Source: Candidatus Peregrinibacteria bacterium (GTDB lineage Bacteria; Patescibacteriota; Gracilibacteria; UM-FILTER-43-11). From it: DNA of 64,000 nt. The notes beneath the pieces are model-generated. The model was not told the DNA's origin, did not search any database, and was given only the letters and a program-made list of their open reading frames with translations. The position numbers were made by a program, and so were the translations under genes. The stretch covers positions 310,001 to 374,000 of the forward strand of contig CP064978.1 in NCBI GenBank assembly GCA_016699515.1, in the 5' to 3' direction. Of the stretch, positions 25,837 to 35,831 are shown in pieces. Numbering within the stretch: the stretch's first letter is position 1; the number at the start of each line of letters is the position of its first letter.

Positions 25837-26460
25837 TTAAGAAAGGAGCATGTTCATTGCATGCTCAATTTTTTCTGAAAAATTCTCTTCGGTATTTATA
25901 TGAATTAATTTATTTTTTCCTGCTTCCTTCCTAAAATATTCACCGTATTCCGCCAATGAATTAGCCACCTTCGTTAAGGTTTCTTTGTCGTTAATATTAT
26001 CTGCTATCCAATCGTTATTTCCTCGGTTACGCTCAAGCCCTTGGGCGATCTTTTGTTCATTTGATTTTGTAAGCATTACGATTCGTGTATTGCTATTGGC
26101 ACTTAATTCCTTTAAAAAATTGGGTACCAAGTGAATTCCTTCAAAGATCAAATTTACTTCATCTTTCAAAGATTGATGAATTAGCGCTTTTATGCCTGGC
26201 ATTATATACTCAGCTTCCTTTAAGTCCGCCTTAAGCATATTTTCCCCTGACGTGATTTTGTAGAATTTTTCAACAGTTCCTGCCTCATCGAACATTTTTT
26301 CAAATGGGAAATGATGATATTTTTCTTCATTGCTTAGGCAATTCATTAAAAATAACCTTAAATTGTCCGTTGATATTAAGGAGCTGTTTAATTTACTGGA
26401 TAGCTTTTTGGCTAATGTAGTTTTACCGCTTCGTGGGGAGCCCCCGATCAAATAAATCAT
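25837..26460 (-). CDS. P-loop kinase-like ATPase
   Basis: The 207-aa product starts at the ATG at 26460 (MIYLIGGSPRSGKTTLAKKL), where the Walker A motif GGSPRSGKTT begins; the frame is open further upstream without homology. A later IFEGIHLVPNFLKEL segment and the basic LERNRGNNDWI segment resemble small-molecule kinases such as the 2-phosphoglycerate kinase/zeta-toxin-like group. The substrate is not evident. It is divergent from uvrD (gap 76 bp) and ends 16 bp from the palindrome. No partner gene that would suggest a toxin-antitoxin pair is nearby. Confidence 0.7.
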   Translation of the reverse strand: MIYLIGGSPRSGKTTLAKKLSSKLNSSLISTDNLRLFLMNCLSNEEKYHHFPFEKMFDEAGTVEKFYKITSGENMLKADLKEAEYIMPGIKALIHQSLKDEVNLIFEGIHLVPNFLKELSANSNTRIVMLTKSNEQKIAQGLERNRGNNDWIADNINDKETLTKVANSLAEYGEYFRKEAGKNKLIHINTEENFSEKIEHAMNMLLS

Positions 26461-26536
26461 TGTTATTGCGTCTAGTCGAATGATGAGATCATACCACCCC
26501 CTAGCACCATCTTTCAATTTATAGTACCTTACCCAC

Positions 26537-28704
26537 ATGAGTTTTTTATCCGCTTTGAATGAACAACAACGGGAGGCGGCGGCGAGCTTGCATGGGCCGC
26601 TTTTGATTGTGGCCGGTGCCGGCAGCGGAAAGACTCGGACGCTGACGTATCGGATTGCGCATTTGATCGAGACGAAAGAAGCCCTGCCGTGGCAGATTTT
26701 GGCGGTCACTTTTACCAACAAGGCGGCCGATGAGATGAAGCGCCGGGTGCACACTTTGCTGAGCCATATGGAAGTGGAAAGTGAGCCGATGATTGGGACG
26801 TTTCATTCGATTTGTGTGCGGATTTTGCGGCGGAATTTTGAACGGTTTGGGCGTGAGTCGTCGTTTATTATTTACGATTCCACCGACTCGGAAAGTTTGA
26901 TGAAACGGGTGATTAAAGATTCAGGATACGACGATAAAGAGGTGTCGCCCAGGGTGGCTTTGCACGCGATTTCGCTCGCTAAAAATCAACTCCAAACTCC
27001 CGAGCAATTGGCGGGGGCAGCTACCGGGCGCATGCAACAGGCTATTGCCCAGCTTTACGCGCTTTATCAGGAGCGGCTCACTAAGAATAATGCCGTGGAT
27101 TTTGACGATTTGATTGGGCTCACCGTTCAGTTATTTCAAAATTTCCCGGATGTGCTGGATCACTACCAAGAACGATGGAAATTTATTCACGTCGATGAAT
27201 ATCAGGATACGAATCACAGCCAGTATGTACTCACCAATTTGTTGGGGGCCAAGTATCGAAACTTGTGTGTGATCGGGGATAGCGACCAATCGATCTATCG
27301 TTTTCGTGGGGCGGACATTCAAAATATCATGGATTTTGAGCATGATTATCCCGAGGCGAAGCTGATTAAATTGGAGCAAAATTATCGGTCGACTCAAACC
27401 ATTTTGGATGTCGCCGATGCGGTGATTTCGAAGAATACTCAGCGAAAGCCTAAGAAAATGTGGACCGATAAGCCGGTAGGGGATTTGATTGAGGTGTGGC
27501 ATTTACCCACCGAATACGATGAGTCGAAACGAATTATTCAGGAAATCGGCATCCTTCGGCAATCCGGCGTTCCGCTGAACGATGTGGTGATTTTGTATCG
27601 CACCAATGCACAGTCGCGCGTGATGGAAGAATCGCTTTTGCAGGCGGGAATTCCTTACAAAGTGATCGGAGGTGCGGTTTTATGCCCGGCGCGAAGTGAA
27701 AGATATTTTGGCCTATTTGCGATTGATTTTGAATCCGAATGACGAAGATGCGCTGCTACGAATCATCAATGTTCCGTCGCGAAAATCGGGGCAACATCGC
27801 TTAATAAACTTCAAGCGTATGCGCTTGCACGGTCACTGCGGCTTACCGAAGTGCTTAAACACATCGAAATGGTGAGTGAAATTACTCCTCGCACCAAGCA
27901 GGCGTTGGTTCATTTTTGGCAGCTGATGGAAAAATGGCAACGCGATAAAAACGAGATGGTGGTGGCCGATCTGATCGATGAAGTGGTTGGTGATGTAAAC
28001 TATAAAGACCATTTGTTGGATGGTACCGAGGAGGGTGAGATGCGCTACGAAAATGTGATGGAACTTCGTTCAGTGGCTTCCAAATACGATTCGTTGGATT
28101 TGGCGAATCACTGCGTGCATTTTTGGAAGAGGTCGCGCTGGTTTCGGATACCGATGAACTGGAACAGGAATCCGATTTGGTGACGCTAATGACGCTCCAT
28201 GCGGTGAAGGGCCTTGAATATCCTTATGTATTTATTGCCGGATGCGAAGAAAACATCTTTCCCAGTTACCGCGCAATGACCGAACAGGACGATTTGGAAG
28301 AAGAGCGGCGCTTGATGTATGTAGGGGTAACGCGGGCAATGAAAAAGCTCTATTTAACCGCGGCCAAACGCCGTATGTTGTTTGGTGATTTGCAGCGTAA
28401 TTTGCTGTCGCGCTTCATCAGCGATATTCCCGAACACCTCACGCGCTCATTGGGGGTCGAACCGATGCATCGCATGCCCATGAGCTTTTCACGTTCGTCG
28501 GCGTCGTTGGAGCCCATGGCGACTGAAACCCATTCATCCATCGAAAATCCGTTTAACGATGGTGATCGCGTGCGGCACAAGGTTTATGGTGAAGGGATTG
28601 TGGTTGGCAAGCAGGGCACGCTGATCACCGTGGCGTTCAACGATAAGAAAGCCGGACTCAAAAAATTTGCGGCTCATTTAGCGCCTTTAATTAAACTGAA
28701 CTAA
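26537..28704 (+). CDS. pcrA: UvrD/PcrA DNA helicase, three frameshifts
   Basis: A superfamily 1A 3'-5' helicase of about 722 aa for repair and replication restart. Motifs in order: Q motif ([17 protein letters not shown]), Walker A ([11 protein letters not shown]), motif II (VDEYQDTN), motif III ([14 protein letters not shown]), motif IV (QNYRST), motif V ([14 protein letters not shown]) and motif VI ([11 protein letters not shown]). The C-terminal tail has the RNA-polymerase-binding-like fold ([16 protein letters not shown]). Frame breaks lie near 27670 (restoring [14 protein letters not shown]), at the AAAA run 27782-27785 ([20 protein letters not shown]) and near 28112 ([12 protein letters not shown]). 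It overlaps the rsmA start by one base. Confidence 0.93.
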
Positions 28705-29516
28705 TGCTTCTCGATCAACTGAAATCGCTGTTGAAACAGCATAATCTGTGGGCTAAAAAACAATATGGTCAAAATTTTTTAATCGATGAATCGGTGCATG
28801 AAACCATTTTGAACGCGGCCAATCTTGATCCTACCGATACGGTAGTTGAAGTGGGTCCTGGAACAGGGTTTTTGACGGAACGACTGATCAAACAAGTGAA
28901 CCACGTAACAGCGGTGGAAAAAGATGCGGATATGGTTGTTGTTTTGCAGTCTCGATTTGTCGATAAACCTAATCTTGCCATCTTGCAATCCGATATACTT
29001 GCTATTCAAAATTACAAGATTCAAAATTCAAGATTTAAGGTGGTGGCGAATATTCCGTATTACATCACGTCGCCCATTTTAAAACACTTTTTGCAATCGA
29101 ATCATCGCCCTGTGCTGATGGTGCTCATGGTTCAAAAGGAAGTGGCAGAAAAAATTTGCAGCATTGGTGACGTGGGAGTTATTAGTATTGAAACTCAGGT
29201 ATTTGGTCGTCCCGAAATTGTTGCCACCGTGCCACCCGAAGCCTTTTACCCTCCGCCCAAAGTGCATTCAGCGATTTTGAAAATCGATGTTTATGATCAG
29301 CCACTTATTTTACCCGATCAACTTAAATCCTTTTTTCGATTGGTTAAATTTGGCTTCAGCCAAAAGCGTAAAAAACTGGCTAACACCCTTGCGGCCGGTC
29401 TTCATCAAAGCCCCGCGCTTATTCGTGAAGCTCTTATAAAGTCGGGAATATCGCCCGACGTTCGCGCAGAGGATTTGAGCATTGAAGACTGGAAAAGATT
29501 GACAACATGTCTTTAA
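28704..29516 (+). CDS. rsmA: 16S rRNA dimethyladenosine transferase
   Basis: RsmA (KsgA) dimethylates two adjacent adenosines near the 3' end of 16S rRNA. The 270-aa product is complete. Motif I is EVGPGTGFLTERL; motif IV is NIPYYITSPIL; the N-terminal AKKQYGQNFLIDE and C-terminal FYPPPKVHSAILKI are typical. The start overlaps the pcrA stop (TAATG). The loop before motif IV, IQNYKIQNSRFK, is encoded by repeat-like DNA (ATTCAAAATT words at 29005-29037), possibly an old in-frame insert. Operon with pcrA and perhaps comEC. Confidence 0.96.
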   Translation: MLLDQLKSLLKQHNLWAKKQYGQNFLIDESVHETILNAANLDPTDTVVEVGPGTGFLTERLIKQVNHVTAVEKDADMVVVLQSRFVDKPNLAILQSDILAIQNYKIQNSRFKVVANIPYYITSPILKHFLQSNHRPVLMVLMVQKEVAEKICSIGDVGVISIETQVFGRPEIVATVPPEAFYPPPKVHSAILKIDVYDQPLILPDQLKSFFRLVKFGFSQKRKKLANTLAAGLHQSPALIREALIKSGISPDVRAEDLSIEDWKRLTTCL

Positions 29517-29567
29517 TCTCGTAGTATTTGTGCCTTGCCCTTCCATAAATATCCTTACCTTTTATTT

Positions 29568-31076
29568 ATGGAACGTTCAACATATGTGCTTGGCGGCTTG
29601 ATTGGGTTTCTATCCGGTGTTTTCGCCTTTCTCTTGTTTCACCCGCCCTTGTATGCTTTTGTGGCTGCTTTAGCAGCCCTTCTTTTTCTTATTGTTTTGC
29701 TCCATTGTTTTAAGCCCCAATATTCCTTTGCACGCTTAAGTGCACTGGTGGCTTTGATGTTTATAATTGGCCTTTTAAGAGCTCATTCCACCCTTCATAT
29801 TTCCACACCGCACGATCTCGCTTTTTATAATGGACAATCTGTCCAAGTTGAAGGGGTGATCACTGAAGTTGATGTTCGCTTGGATCAGGTTAAATATAAG
29901 GTTCGCATCGACCAGCTTTTTTCTAACCATAACGCTGATGTGCCTAACGACTTAAAAGGGAGGGCAACCTTGTTGATTACAGCAAATAAGTATCCGCGCT
30001 ATGCCTATGGCGACCGTTTGAACTTGAAAGGCGATTTGCAGGACCCTGGCTCTTTTAATGGATTTTCCTATCGCGATTATTTGAGTCGCTTTGATGTTTA
30101 TTCGGTCATGTACCGTCCTCGAATTCAATTGATTTCATCGGGTCATGGTCATTTTTTTTGGACCGCTATGACCTTTATGCAACACTGGTTTCAGAATCGT
30201 ATCAACCATATTGTCCCCGAGCCCTTTGCCAGTTTTGAGGCGGGGTTACTGGTGGGCACACGCTCAGGAATTCCCGATGACTTAATGGAGCAATTTAACC
30301 AGACTGGCCTAACCCATATTATTGCCATTAGTGGCTATAATATAACCATTATCATTACCTTTGTGATGTGGCTTTTGGCTTGGCTACCTCGTCGTATTCG
30401 CTTTTGGATTGCTGTTTTGGCAATTATTCTTTTTACTTTGTTTGTGGGGGCTAGCCCGGCAGTGGTGCGCGCGAGTATTATGGGCATTTTAGGCTTGATG
30501 GCTTTAAATGCCGGGCGGCAAACCCACATCCATACCACTCTTTTCTTTTCGGCGGCACTTATGGTTCTGTGGAATCCGAAAATTCTGTGGTGGGATGTTG
30601 GCTTTCAACTTTCTTTTGCCGCGGTTATGGGTTTGGTTTATGTCGCCCCGCTTTTTGAGCGATATGCCACTTTTTTACCTCAGGCTTTTGGCATTCGCGA
30701 AGCGATTCAAATGACTTTGTCTGCTCAGGTGATCGCACTGCCAATTATTCTTTTTCATTTCGAGCGCTTGTCCCTTATCGCCCCATTGGCCAATTTGTTG
30801 GTTGCTTTTGCCATTCCACCTGCGATGCTTTTTGGCTTTTCCGCCGTGCTTGTCTCGCTGTTTTCTGCGACACTTTCGTGGATTTTGGGTTATGTGGCCT
30901 GGGGATTTTTAAATTACATTATCCAGGCGATTCACTGGATGGCGGCTGTGCCTTTTGCCAGCATAGATGTGATCGGGATAAGGCTCTGGATGGTTTTCAT
31001 TTATTATCTTTTTTTAATTTTGCTTTTAAATAGACGGGCACAGCAAAAAGCGTCGGCGCCATCCGCCCCCGCCTGA
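29568..31076 (+). CDS. comEC: ComEC/Rec2 competence channel protein
   Basis: The 502-aa product is a polytopic membrane protein. It starts at 29568 (MERSTYVLGGLIGFLSG), followed by an N-terminal helix pair and a soluble OB-like segment (residues about 80-180), then the competence domain with GLLVGTRSGIPDDL and THIIAISGYNITII, and about eight helices. ComEC forms the channel for single-stranded DNA uptake in transformation. The C-terminal metallo-beta-lactamase-like nuclease domain of longer homologues is absent; the protein ends in a basic tail soon after the last helix. Such short forms are common in CPR genomes. It ends 25 bp from the rnc stop on the opposite strand. Confidence 0.9.
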   Translation: MERSTYVLGGLIGFLSGVFAFLLFHPPLYAFVAALAALLFLIVLLHCFKPQYSFARLSALVALMFIIGLLRAHSTLHISTPHDLAFYNGQSVQVEGVITEVDVRLDQVKYKVRIDQLFSNHNADVPNDLKGRATLLITANKYPRYAYGDRLNLKGDLQDPGSFNGFSYRDYLSRFDVYSVMYRPRIQLISSGHGHFFWTAMTFMQHWFQNRINHIVPEPFASFEAGLLVGTRSGIPDDLMEQFNQTGLTHIIAISGYNITIIITFVMWLLAWLPRRIRFWIAVLAIILFTLFVGASPAVVRASIMGILGLMALNAGRQTHIHTTLFFSAALMVLWNPKILWWDVGFQLSFAAVMGLVYVAPLFERYATFLPQAFGIREAIQMTLSAQVIALPIILFHFERLSLIAPLANLLVAFAIPPAMLFGFSAVLVSLFSATLSWILGYVAWGFLNYIIQAIHWMAAVPFASIDVIGIRLWMVFIYYLFLILLLNRRAQQKASAPSAPA

Positions 31077-31100
31077 TTCATTTGGTGCGATCACTATTTT

Positions 31101-31797
31101 CTACACCCACTTGAGTCGCTTCAATGCATCTTCGGCCGCTTTTTGTTCGGCGGATTGCTTGCTGGACCCCTGTCCTTTTCCGACAATTTTTCGTTTAAAT
31201 AGGCCCCATGGTAAAAATCTTACTATGATCCGGCCCGTCCTCACTGATTACTTGATAATTGGGGGTGGTGGATACTTTTTCTTGCGCCATTTCTTGGAAT
31301 TTTGACTTTGAATCAATGTGAGATCCTTCTTTCAAAATAGTTTCTAGGTGCAACAAAAGGAATGTTTGGATAAAAGTTTGGGCAGTGGTGTATCCTTGTT
31401 CCAGGTAAATCACTCCAACCAGTGCCTCGAAAGTGTTCGCGAGCAAATAATCTTTTTCTCTTCCACCTGAATTTTCTTCACCACGACTTAGCTTTAAATA
31501 ACTACCCAACTTGAGTTGTTGAGAGATTTTGGCCAGCATTTCACCTTTTACTAATGCTGACCTCCAGTTGGTTAATTCGCCCTCTGGATTGGGGTAGTTC
31601 AAGAATAAATACTCGGTCACTACTAATTCCAAAACCGCGTCCCCAAGAAATTCAAGGCGCTCATTGCTTTCTAGCGTGCTGTTGCGATTTTCATTCAAAT
31701 AAGAGCGATGAATGAAGGCATTTTCCAGCAACGCTTGATTTTTGAACGTTATGCCGATGAGCTTCTCTAGTTCTTTGTACAAGTTAAGAATTAACAA
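31101..31797 (-). CDS. rnc: ribonuclease III, frameshift before the dsRBD
   Basis: RNase III cleaves double-stranded RNA in rRNA and mRNA maturation. The signature NERLEFLGDAVLELVVTEYL and the second acidic cluster (LLANTFEALVGVIYLEQGY) are present. The raw frame stops at 31195, but removing one base from the CCCC run at 31204-31207 extends it through FKRKIVGKGQGSSKQSAEQK to KRLKWV, a complete dsRNA-binding domain, with the stop at 31103-31101 (about 232 aa). The start is TTG at 31797 or at 31782; no ATG is available, and the region before it is heptamer-repeat DNA. nusB precedes it on the same strand. Confidence 0.93.
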
Positions 31798-31811
31798 TTA
31801 AGAGTTAAGAA
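31784..31811. repeat. heptamer tandem spacer overlapping the rnc start
   Basis: Four 7-bp units of GTTAAGA/ATTAACA type lie between nusB and rnc, overlapping the candidate TTG starts of rnc and the last codons of nusB. Confidence 0.55.
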
Positions 31812-32230
31812 TTCTTTTTTACCGACTTGTCATGGGCAACGGCATTCAACACCCCATTGATGAATTTTCCACTTTTTTCGTCCCCGTAGGTTTTTGCCAA
31901 TTCAATCCCTTCGTTAATCACCACATTAACCGGCACATCGTCCGAGGGGTGAATGAGTTCACAAATACTTAAGGTCAAAATTACACGTTCCACCGGGTCC
32001 ATTTTATCCAATGGCCATTCCGGAGCATGTTTTTGAATAATTTTTTCAATCTCTGATTGGCTTTGCTCCATTTTATCAAGGAGCGCCTCGGCAAACTGTG
32101 GCTCTTCTATTTGTTTTCCGTATTCTTTTAGATTATAGGCAAAAACCTCTTTTAGATCACATCGTCTCGCTAACTTTTCAAAAAAAGTTTGCATTACAAT
32201 GGTCCTCGAAAGGTGTCTCCAGCTTGCCAT
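31805..32230 (-). CDS. nusB: transcription antitermination factor NusB
   Basis: The 141-aa product starts [20 protein letters not shown], the NusB opening (S-R-x-L-x-M-Q-x-L/F-F). The C-terminal part ([31 protein letters not shown]) is diagnostic. NusB with S10 binds boxA RNA and supports processive rRNA transcription. Intact. It is followed by rnc and preceded by a small basic-protein gene on the same strand, with 16 bp between them. Confidence 0.95.
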   Translation of the reverse strand: MASWRHLSRTIVMQTFFEKLARRCDLKEVFAYNLKEYGKQIEEPQFAEALLDKMEQSQSEIEKIIQKHAPEWPLDKMDPVERVILTLSICELIHPSDDVPVNVVINEGIELAKTYGDEKSGKFINGVLNAVAHDKSVKKNS

Positions 32231-32246
32231 GGGTTTTAAGTATCAA

Positions 32247-32450
32247 TTATGCTTGGATTTTGGTGATCTTGTCCATTCCACGTTTGCCTTTTTCTTCTTG
32301 AATGGCTTGGTATCGTGGGTTTTTTACCACACGTTTCATAAATTCCACCATTCCCATCAGCTTTTTGCGGGATTTATTCTGAAACGCCTTATAACGGCGT
32401 GAACTTTGTGAATTTGCTTGCTGTTTTTTAGGAGTTGATCGTTTAGCCAT
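32247..32450 (-). CDS. small basic protein, possibly ribosome-associated
   Basis: The 67-aa product (MAKRSTPKKQQANSQSSRRY ...) is highly basic at the N-terminus, with many Lys, Arg and Gln, followed by a helical amphipathic segment (LMGMVEFMKRVVKNPRYQAI). It sits first in a nusB-rnc cluster, a slot where ribosomal protein genes such as rpmF are common, but it lacks the bL32 PKxxxS pattern and cysteines. It might be a divergent ribosomal protein or an RNA-binding accessory. The identity is open. Confidence 0.6.
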   Translation of the reverse strand: MAKRSTPKKQQANSQSSRRYKAFQNKSRKKLMGMVEFMKRVVKNPRYQAIQEEKGKRGMDKITKIQA

Positions 32451-32539
32451 GGTTGAAATTTAATAAGCTCGGGCATAGTATACTACTTTTAAAAATGGCG
32501 CAATAGTTTCTGCGGGTACTTTTTTGCCCGCTTCCACTT

Positions 32540-32567
32540 TTGTCATCGTAACGTTCTATGTTACAAT
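32540..32567 (+). promoter_or_regulatory. promoter for the VirB2-like pair
   Basis: TTGTCA at 32540-32545 and TACAAT at 32562-32567 have a 16-bp spacer. Initiation near 32574 would favour the ATG at 32587 over the earlier one at 32566, leaving a very short leader. Confidence 0.55.
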
Positions 32568-32586
32568 GCCGTCAAACAAAAACCCA

Positions 32587-33509
32587 ATGCATTTCTTTTC
32601 CAAAAAAACCATTTTAGCCCTTCTTGTTGTATTAAATATTGCTTTGTTTTTTGGTTTCACTCCTTCCGTCCATGCACAAGGATCTTTGGGGAATGACTGG
32701 TCTCAGTTTTTAAGTGGCTTTTTGCCGAATTTTCAAGCGCCTGCAGATGCTACGGGCCAGGAGGTGGCATTGAGTGTGGTTCGTAGGGCGGTTCAAATGC
32801 TTAAGTATATTATCGGGGCCGTAGCGGTTGTTTTTGGGCTTATTTATGCCATGGGCTTTATTTTTCTCGCGGAAAAGAGGAGGCGCTCAGCAAGCAGAAG
32901 CAGAATTTTTTGTGGCTGCTGGTAGGCTTTATTGTGTTGATGATCGCCGATCAGGTCGCTTTGATCTTCAATCCCGAAGCATCCACTTCTGCCGAGCTGA
33001 TTCCTTTGCAGCAGGCGCGCAATGAAGTTCTTGATGTGGTGCGGTATCTAAAATGGCTTTTTAGTGCGGTGGTTACTATTTTTATTACTATCAGCGCGGT
33101 TCGATTGGTGACTGCCGGCGGAGAAGAGGACACGTTGACCACTGAAAAACGACATTTAACATGGGGGGGGATTGGATTGTTGGTTATTTTGTTGGCCAAT
33201 AATATTGTCAGCTCTTTTTACGTGATCCGCGACACCGCCCAGGGAAGTGATGCTCAGGCAGCAGGCGCAGAAACCGCACTCACGCAAATGGCGGGACTCA
33301 TCCGTCTTTTGCTCATCTTTTTGGGGCCGATCGCTGTTTTATTTACGATTTATGCGGGATTTTTGTATTTGTCGGCATTGGATGACGATGAGAACACTGG
33401 TAAGGCTAAAAAACTTATCGTTGCCGGGGTAACGGCGATCGTGATTGTGTACGCTGCTTATGCCCTGGTGAACACCTTTCTTTCGGCGCCGTTGGTTCCT
33501 ACTGCTTAA
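32587..33509 (+). CDS. VirB2/TrbC-like multi-hairpin membrane protein 1, frameshifted
   Basis: The product has about 307 aa. The start at 32587 (MHFFSKKTILALLVVLNIAL) gives a signal peptide cleaved near VHA-QG. Three consecutive helix-loop-helix hairpins follow, each with a short charged loop (AEKEEALSKQKQNFLWL; TAGGEEDTLTTEKRHLTWGG; ALDDDENTGKAKKLIVAG). Each resembles the two-helix pilin core of VirB2/TrbC, which is commonly found in multiple copies in Patescibacteria proteins. A missing A in the run at 32873-32876 breaks the frame within the first loop. It is followed by a paralogue 21 bp downstream. No VirB4, VirB6 or VirB8 genes are near, so a role in secretion or pili is inferred only from the fold. 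Confidence 0.78.
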
Positions 33510-33530
33510 TGCTTTTTGTCCAGCTTTTTT

Positions 33531-34639
33531 ATGAAATTTTCACCCATTTATCAGGCATTTGTCGGCGTTGCGTTCTTATTTTTCTTTGCCATTCAGTTTG
33601 TAGGTTCCGCCCATGCTCAGGCACTTTTGACCCGCTTGATTCGATTGAAGAACGTTTGAACGATGCCAACATTGACGTGGTCAATTATTCAACTGATCAG
33701 GTGTGGGGGAATTTACCCGAAACCTTGGTTGACCAATTGCGAGCTGCTGGGTATCGCAGTTTGGATCAAGTGGCGGCAGACGCAGGCTATGACCCTGGCC
33801 TTGGTAACCAAACCGCTTTGGTGGATGCCTTGGTTGATGAAGGGTTTTTGAATGAAGATATACAGTTGATCATCGATGAAATTCGTTTCCGAGGAGAAAG
33901 CCAAATCAATACCATTTTAATTGCGGTTGTACGCACGGTTCGTAATCTTTTGGGCGTTTTTGGTATTCTTTTCATTGTGATCAGCGGAATTCAATTGGTT
34001 ACCTCGGGGGGCGATGAATCTAAAATTACCGAAGGTCGCACTGCTATTTTGTATGTGGTGATTGGTTTGGTGGTTGTACTTTTGCTCGAGCGTTTGGTTA
34101 CTCTCATCTTTGGTGTTCCCGGTCAGGAACGGGGCATTTCGGGCGATCAAATCGTTTTAATCGACGCGGAGGTTTTGGGAATTATTTCCTTTGTGCGCGC
34201 TTTGGTTGGCGGAATAGCCCTCTTAATGATCCTTATTAGTGCGGTACGCATGATTTTTGCTCAAGGAGCCGATGACGAAATTAAAAAACAGCGCACGTCG
34301 GTGATTTGGGTAGTGGTTGGGATTATTCTTTTAGTGATCAATCAGTTTGTCATCGAAAATATCTTTATCGCTCCGGTGCGCCAAAACAGCGATCAAATCA
34401 CCATCACCAATGTACAAAACATCATTAATTTGTTCGGCACCATGATGGAATTCTTCCTTGGATTTGTGGGGGTGGTTGCTTTTGGTATTTTGGTTTATGG
34501 AGGTGCGTCCCTCATTATGAATTATTCCAACGACGACATGGTGGATCGAGCCAAAAAAATTATCACCAACGCCCTGATAGGGATTGTAATTATTGTGACG
34601 GCTTTTGCGATTGTTTCTACGTTGGTCACGTTCCAATAG
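33531..34639 (+). CDS. VirB2/TrbC-like multi-hairpin membrane protein 2, frameshifted
   Basis: Paralogue of the preceding gene, about 369 aa. The true N-terminus is at 33531 (MKFSPIYQAFVGVAFLFFFA ... AHAQA), a signal peptide with the same AHA-Q cleavage site. One base is missing near 33617-33625; after it comes TFDPLDSIEERLNDANIDVV. A soluble helical segment of about 90 residues is inserted here that is lacking in protein 1. Three VirB2-like hairpins follow, with loops TSGGDESKITEGRTAILY, AQGADDEIKKQRTSVIW and NYSNDDMVDRAKKIITNAL. The GG-D/E-x-K loop pattern shared by hairpins within and between the two proteins points to repeated duplication of a two-helix unit. Function unknown; probably part of a membrane or envelope assembly. 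Confidence 0.78.
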
Positions 34640-34728
34640 CCATTTGGATTCTTGCAGGCATGCAGAATGGAATTGTGGACCAACGTGTGGATTTACGTTA
34701 CTATGATTTTGTTTTTTAACTCTTGGTT

Positions 34729-35808
34729 ATGGCTGGTAATTCATTTGGTTCGTTATTTCGAATTACAACCTGGGGCGAATCTCATGGTCAAGGCGTTGGC
34801 GTGGTGATCGATGGCTGCCCCGCCGGACTTTCTTTAAGGGTTTCCGATATTCAACATGAGCTCAATCGACGACGGCCCGGACAAAGCAAGGTAACCACTC
34901 CTCGCAATGAGCAGGATTCGGTTCAAATACTTTCGGGTGTTTTTGAAAATAAAACCACGGGTACCCCCATTAGCTTAATGGTCATGAACGCTGATCAACA
35001 TAGTCGTGATTACGGTGAATTAGTGACCAAATATCGCCCAAGTCATGCAGATTATACGTATGATGCAAAATATGGATTTCGCGACCACCGGGGCGGCGGA
35101 CGCGCCAGTGCTCGTGAAACAATTGGTCGAGTTGCGGCTGCCGCGATTGCAAAAAAATATCTTTTTCGAAAAAATAAAATCGAGGTAATTGCTTATGTTA
35201 AGCAAATTCATACCCTCAAAGCTGAAGTTGACCCTAAAACGGTTACTCAGCAGCAGATCGAATCCAATCTGGTTCGATGTCCGGATGCAGCGATGGCTGA
35301 AAAAATGATTACGCGTATTGAAAACGCCAAAACCGCCGGGGATTCGTTGGGAGGGATTGTTGAATGCGTGATTCGCCATGTTCCTGCCGGCATTGGGAGT
35401 CCGGTTTTTGATAAGCTTGAGGCGCGATTGGCTCACGCCATGCTGAGTTTGCCCGCAACCAAAGGGTTTGAAATCGGTTCAGGGTTTGCGGCTACGTTGA
35501 TGAAGGGGAGTGAACATAACGACGATATGCGAATGCGTGATGGCAAAATGGTGACAACCACCAATCATTCCGGCGGGGTTGTTGGGGGAATCAGCAACGG
35601 AATGGACATTATTTTTCGCGTTGCCTTTAAGCCTACCGCTACGATTTTTAAAAAACAAAACACCATTGATGCCGCCGGTCAAAATACTACACTTCAAATG
35701 TCCGGCCGTCATGATGCATGTGTTTTGCCGCGAGCAGTCCACATTGTAGAGGCAATGGCCGCTTTGGTGGTGATGGACGAATATTTGCTCCAAAAAACGG
35801 TCCGCTAA
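34729..35808 (+). CDS. aroC: chorismate synthase
   Basis: AroC makes chorismate from 5-enolpyruvylshikimate-3-phosphate using reduced FMN, the last step of the shikimate pathway. The 359-aa product starts at the ATG at 34729 ([20 protein letters not shown]), and the family signatures [21 protein letters not shown] and the long [15 protein letters not shown] segment are all present. It is complete with no frameshift. No other aro gene lies in the window, so the pathway, if complete, is scattered. Many Patescibacteria lack it, so its presence is informative about the host's biosynthetic capacity. Confidence 0.96.
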   Translation: MAGNSFGSLFRITTWGESHGQGVGVVIDGCPAGLSLRVSDIQHELNRRRPGQSKVTTPRNEQDSVQILSGVFENKTTGTPISLMVMNADQHSRDYGELVTKYRPSHADYTYDAKYGFRDHRGGGRASARETIGRVAAAAIAKKYLFRKNKIEVIAYVKQIHTLKAEVDPKTVTQQQIESNLVRCPDAAMAEKMITRIENAKTAGDSLGGIVECVIRHVPAGIGSPVFDKLEARLAHAMLSLPATKGFEIGSGFAATLMKGSEHNDDMRMRDGKMVTTTNHSGGVVGGISNGMDIIFRVAFKPTATIFKKQNTIDAAGQNTTLQMSGRHDACVLPRAVHIVEAMAALVVMDEYLLQKTVR

Positions 35809-35831
35809 CTTTTTATTATTTTATTTTTTCT

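Noticed and set aside
25725..25934. 69-codon open frame containing EGANDHSRL
   Set aside because: It spans an intergenic palindrome and overlaps the kinase gene; no homology and no plausible start signal.
25068..26460. Toxin-antitoxin pair formed by the P-loop kinase and a neighbour
   Set aside because: No small antitoxin gene is adjacent; the neighbour is the RAYT gene, and the kinase lacks clear zeta-toxin specificity motifs.
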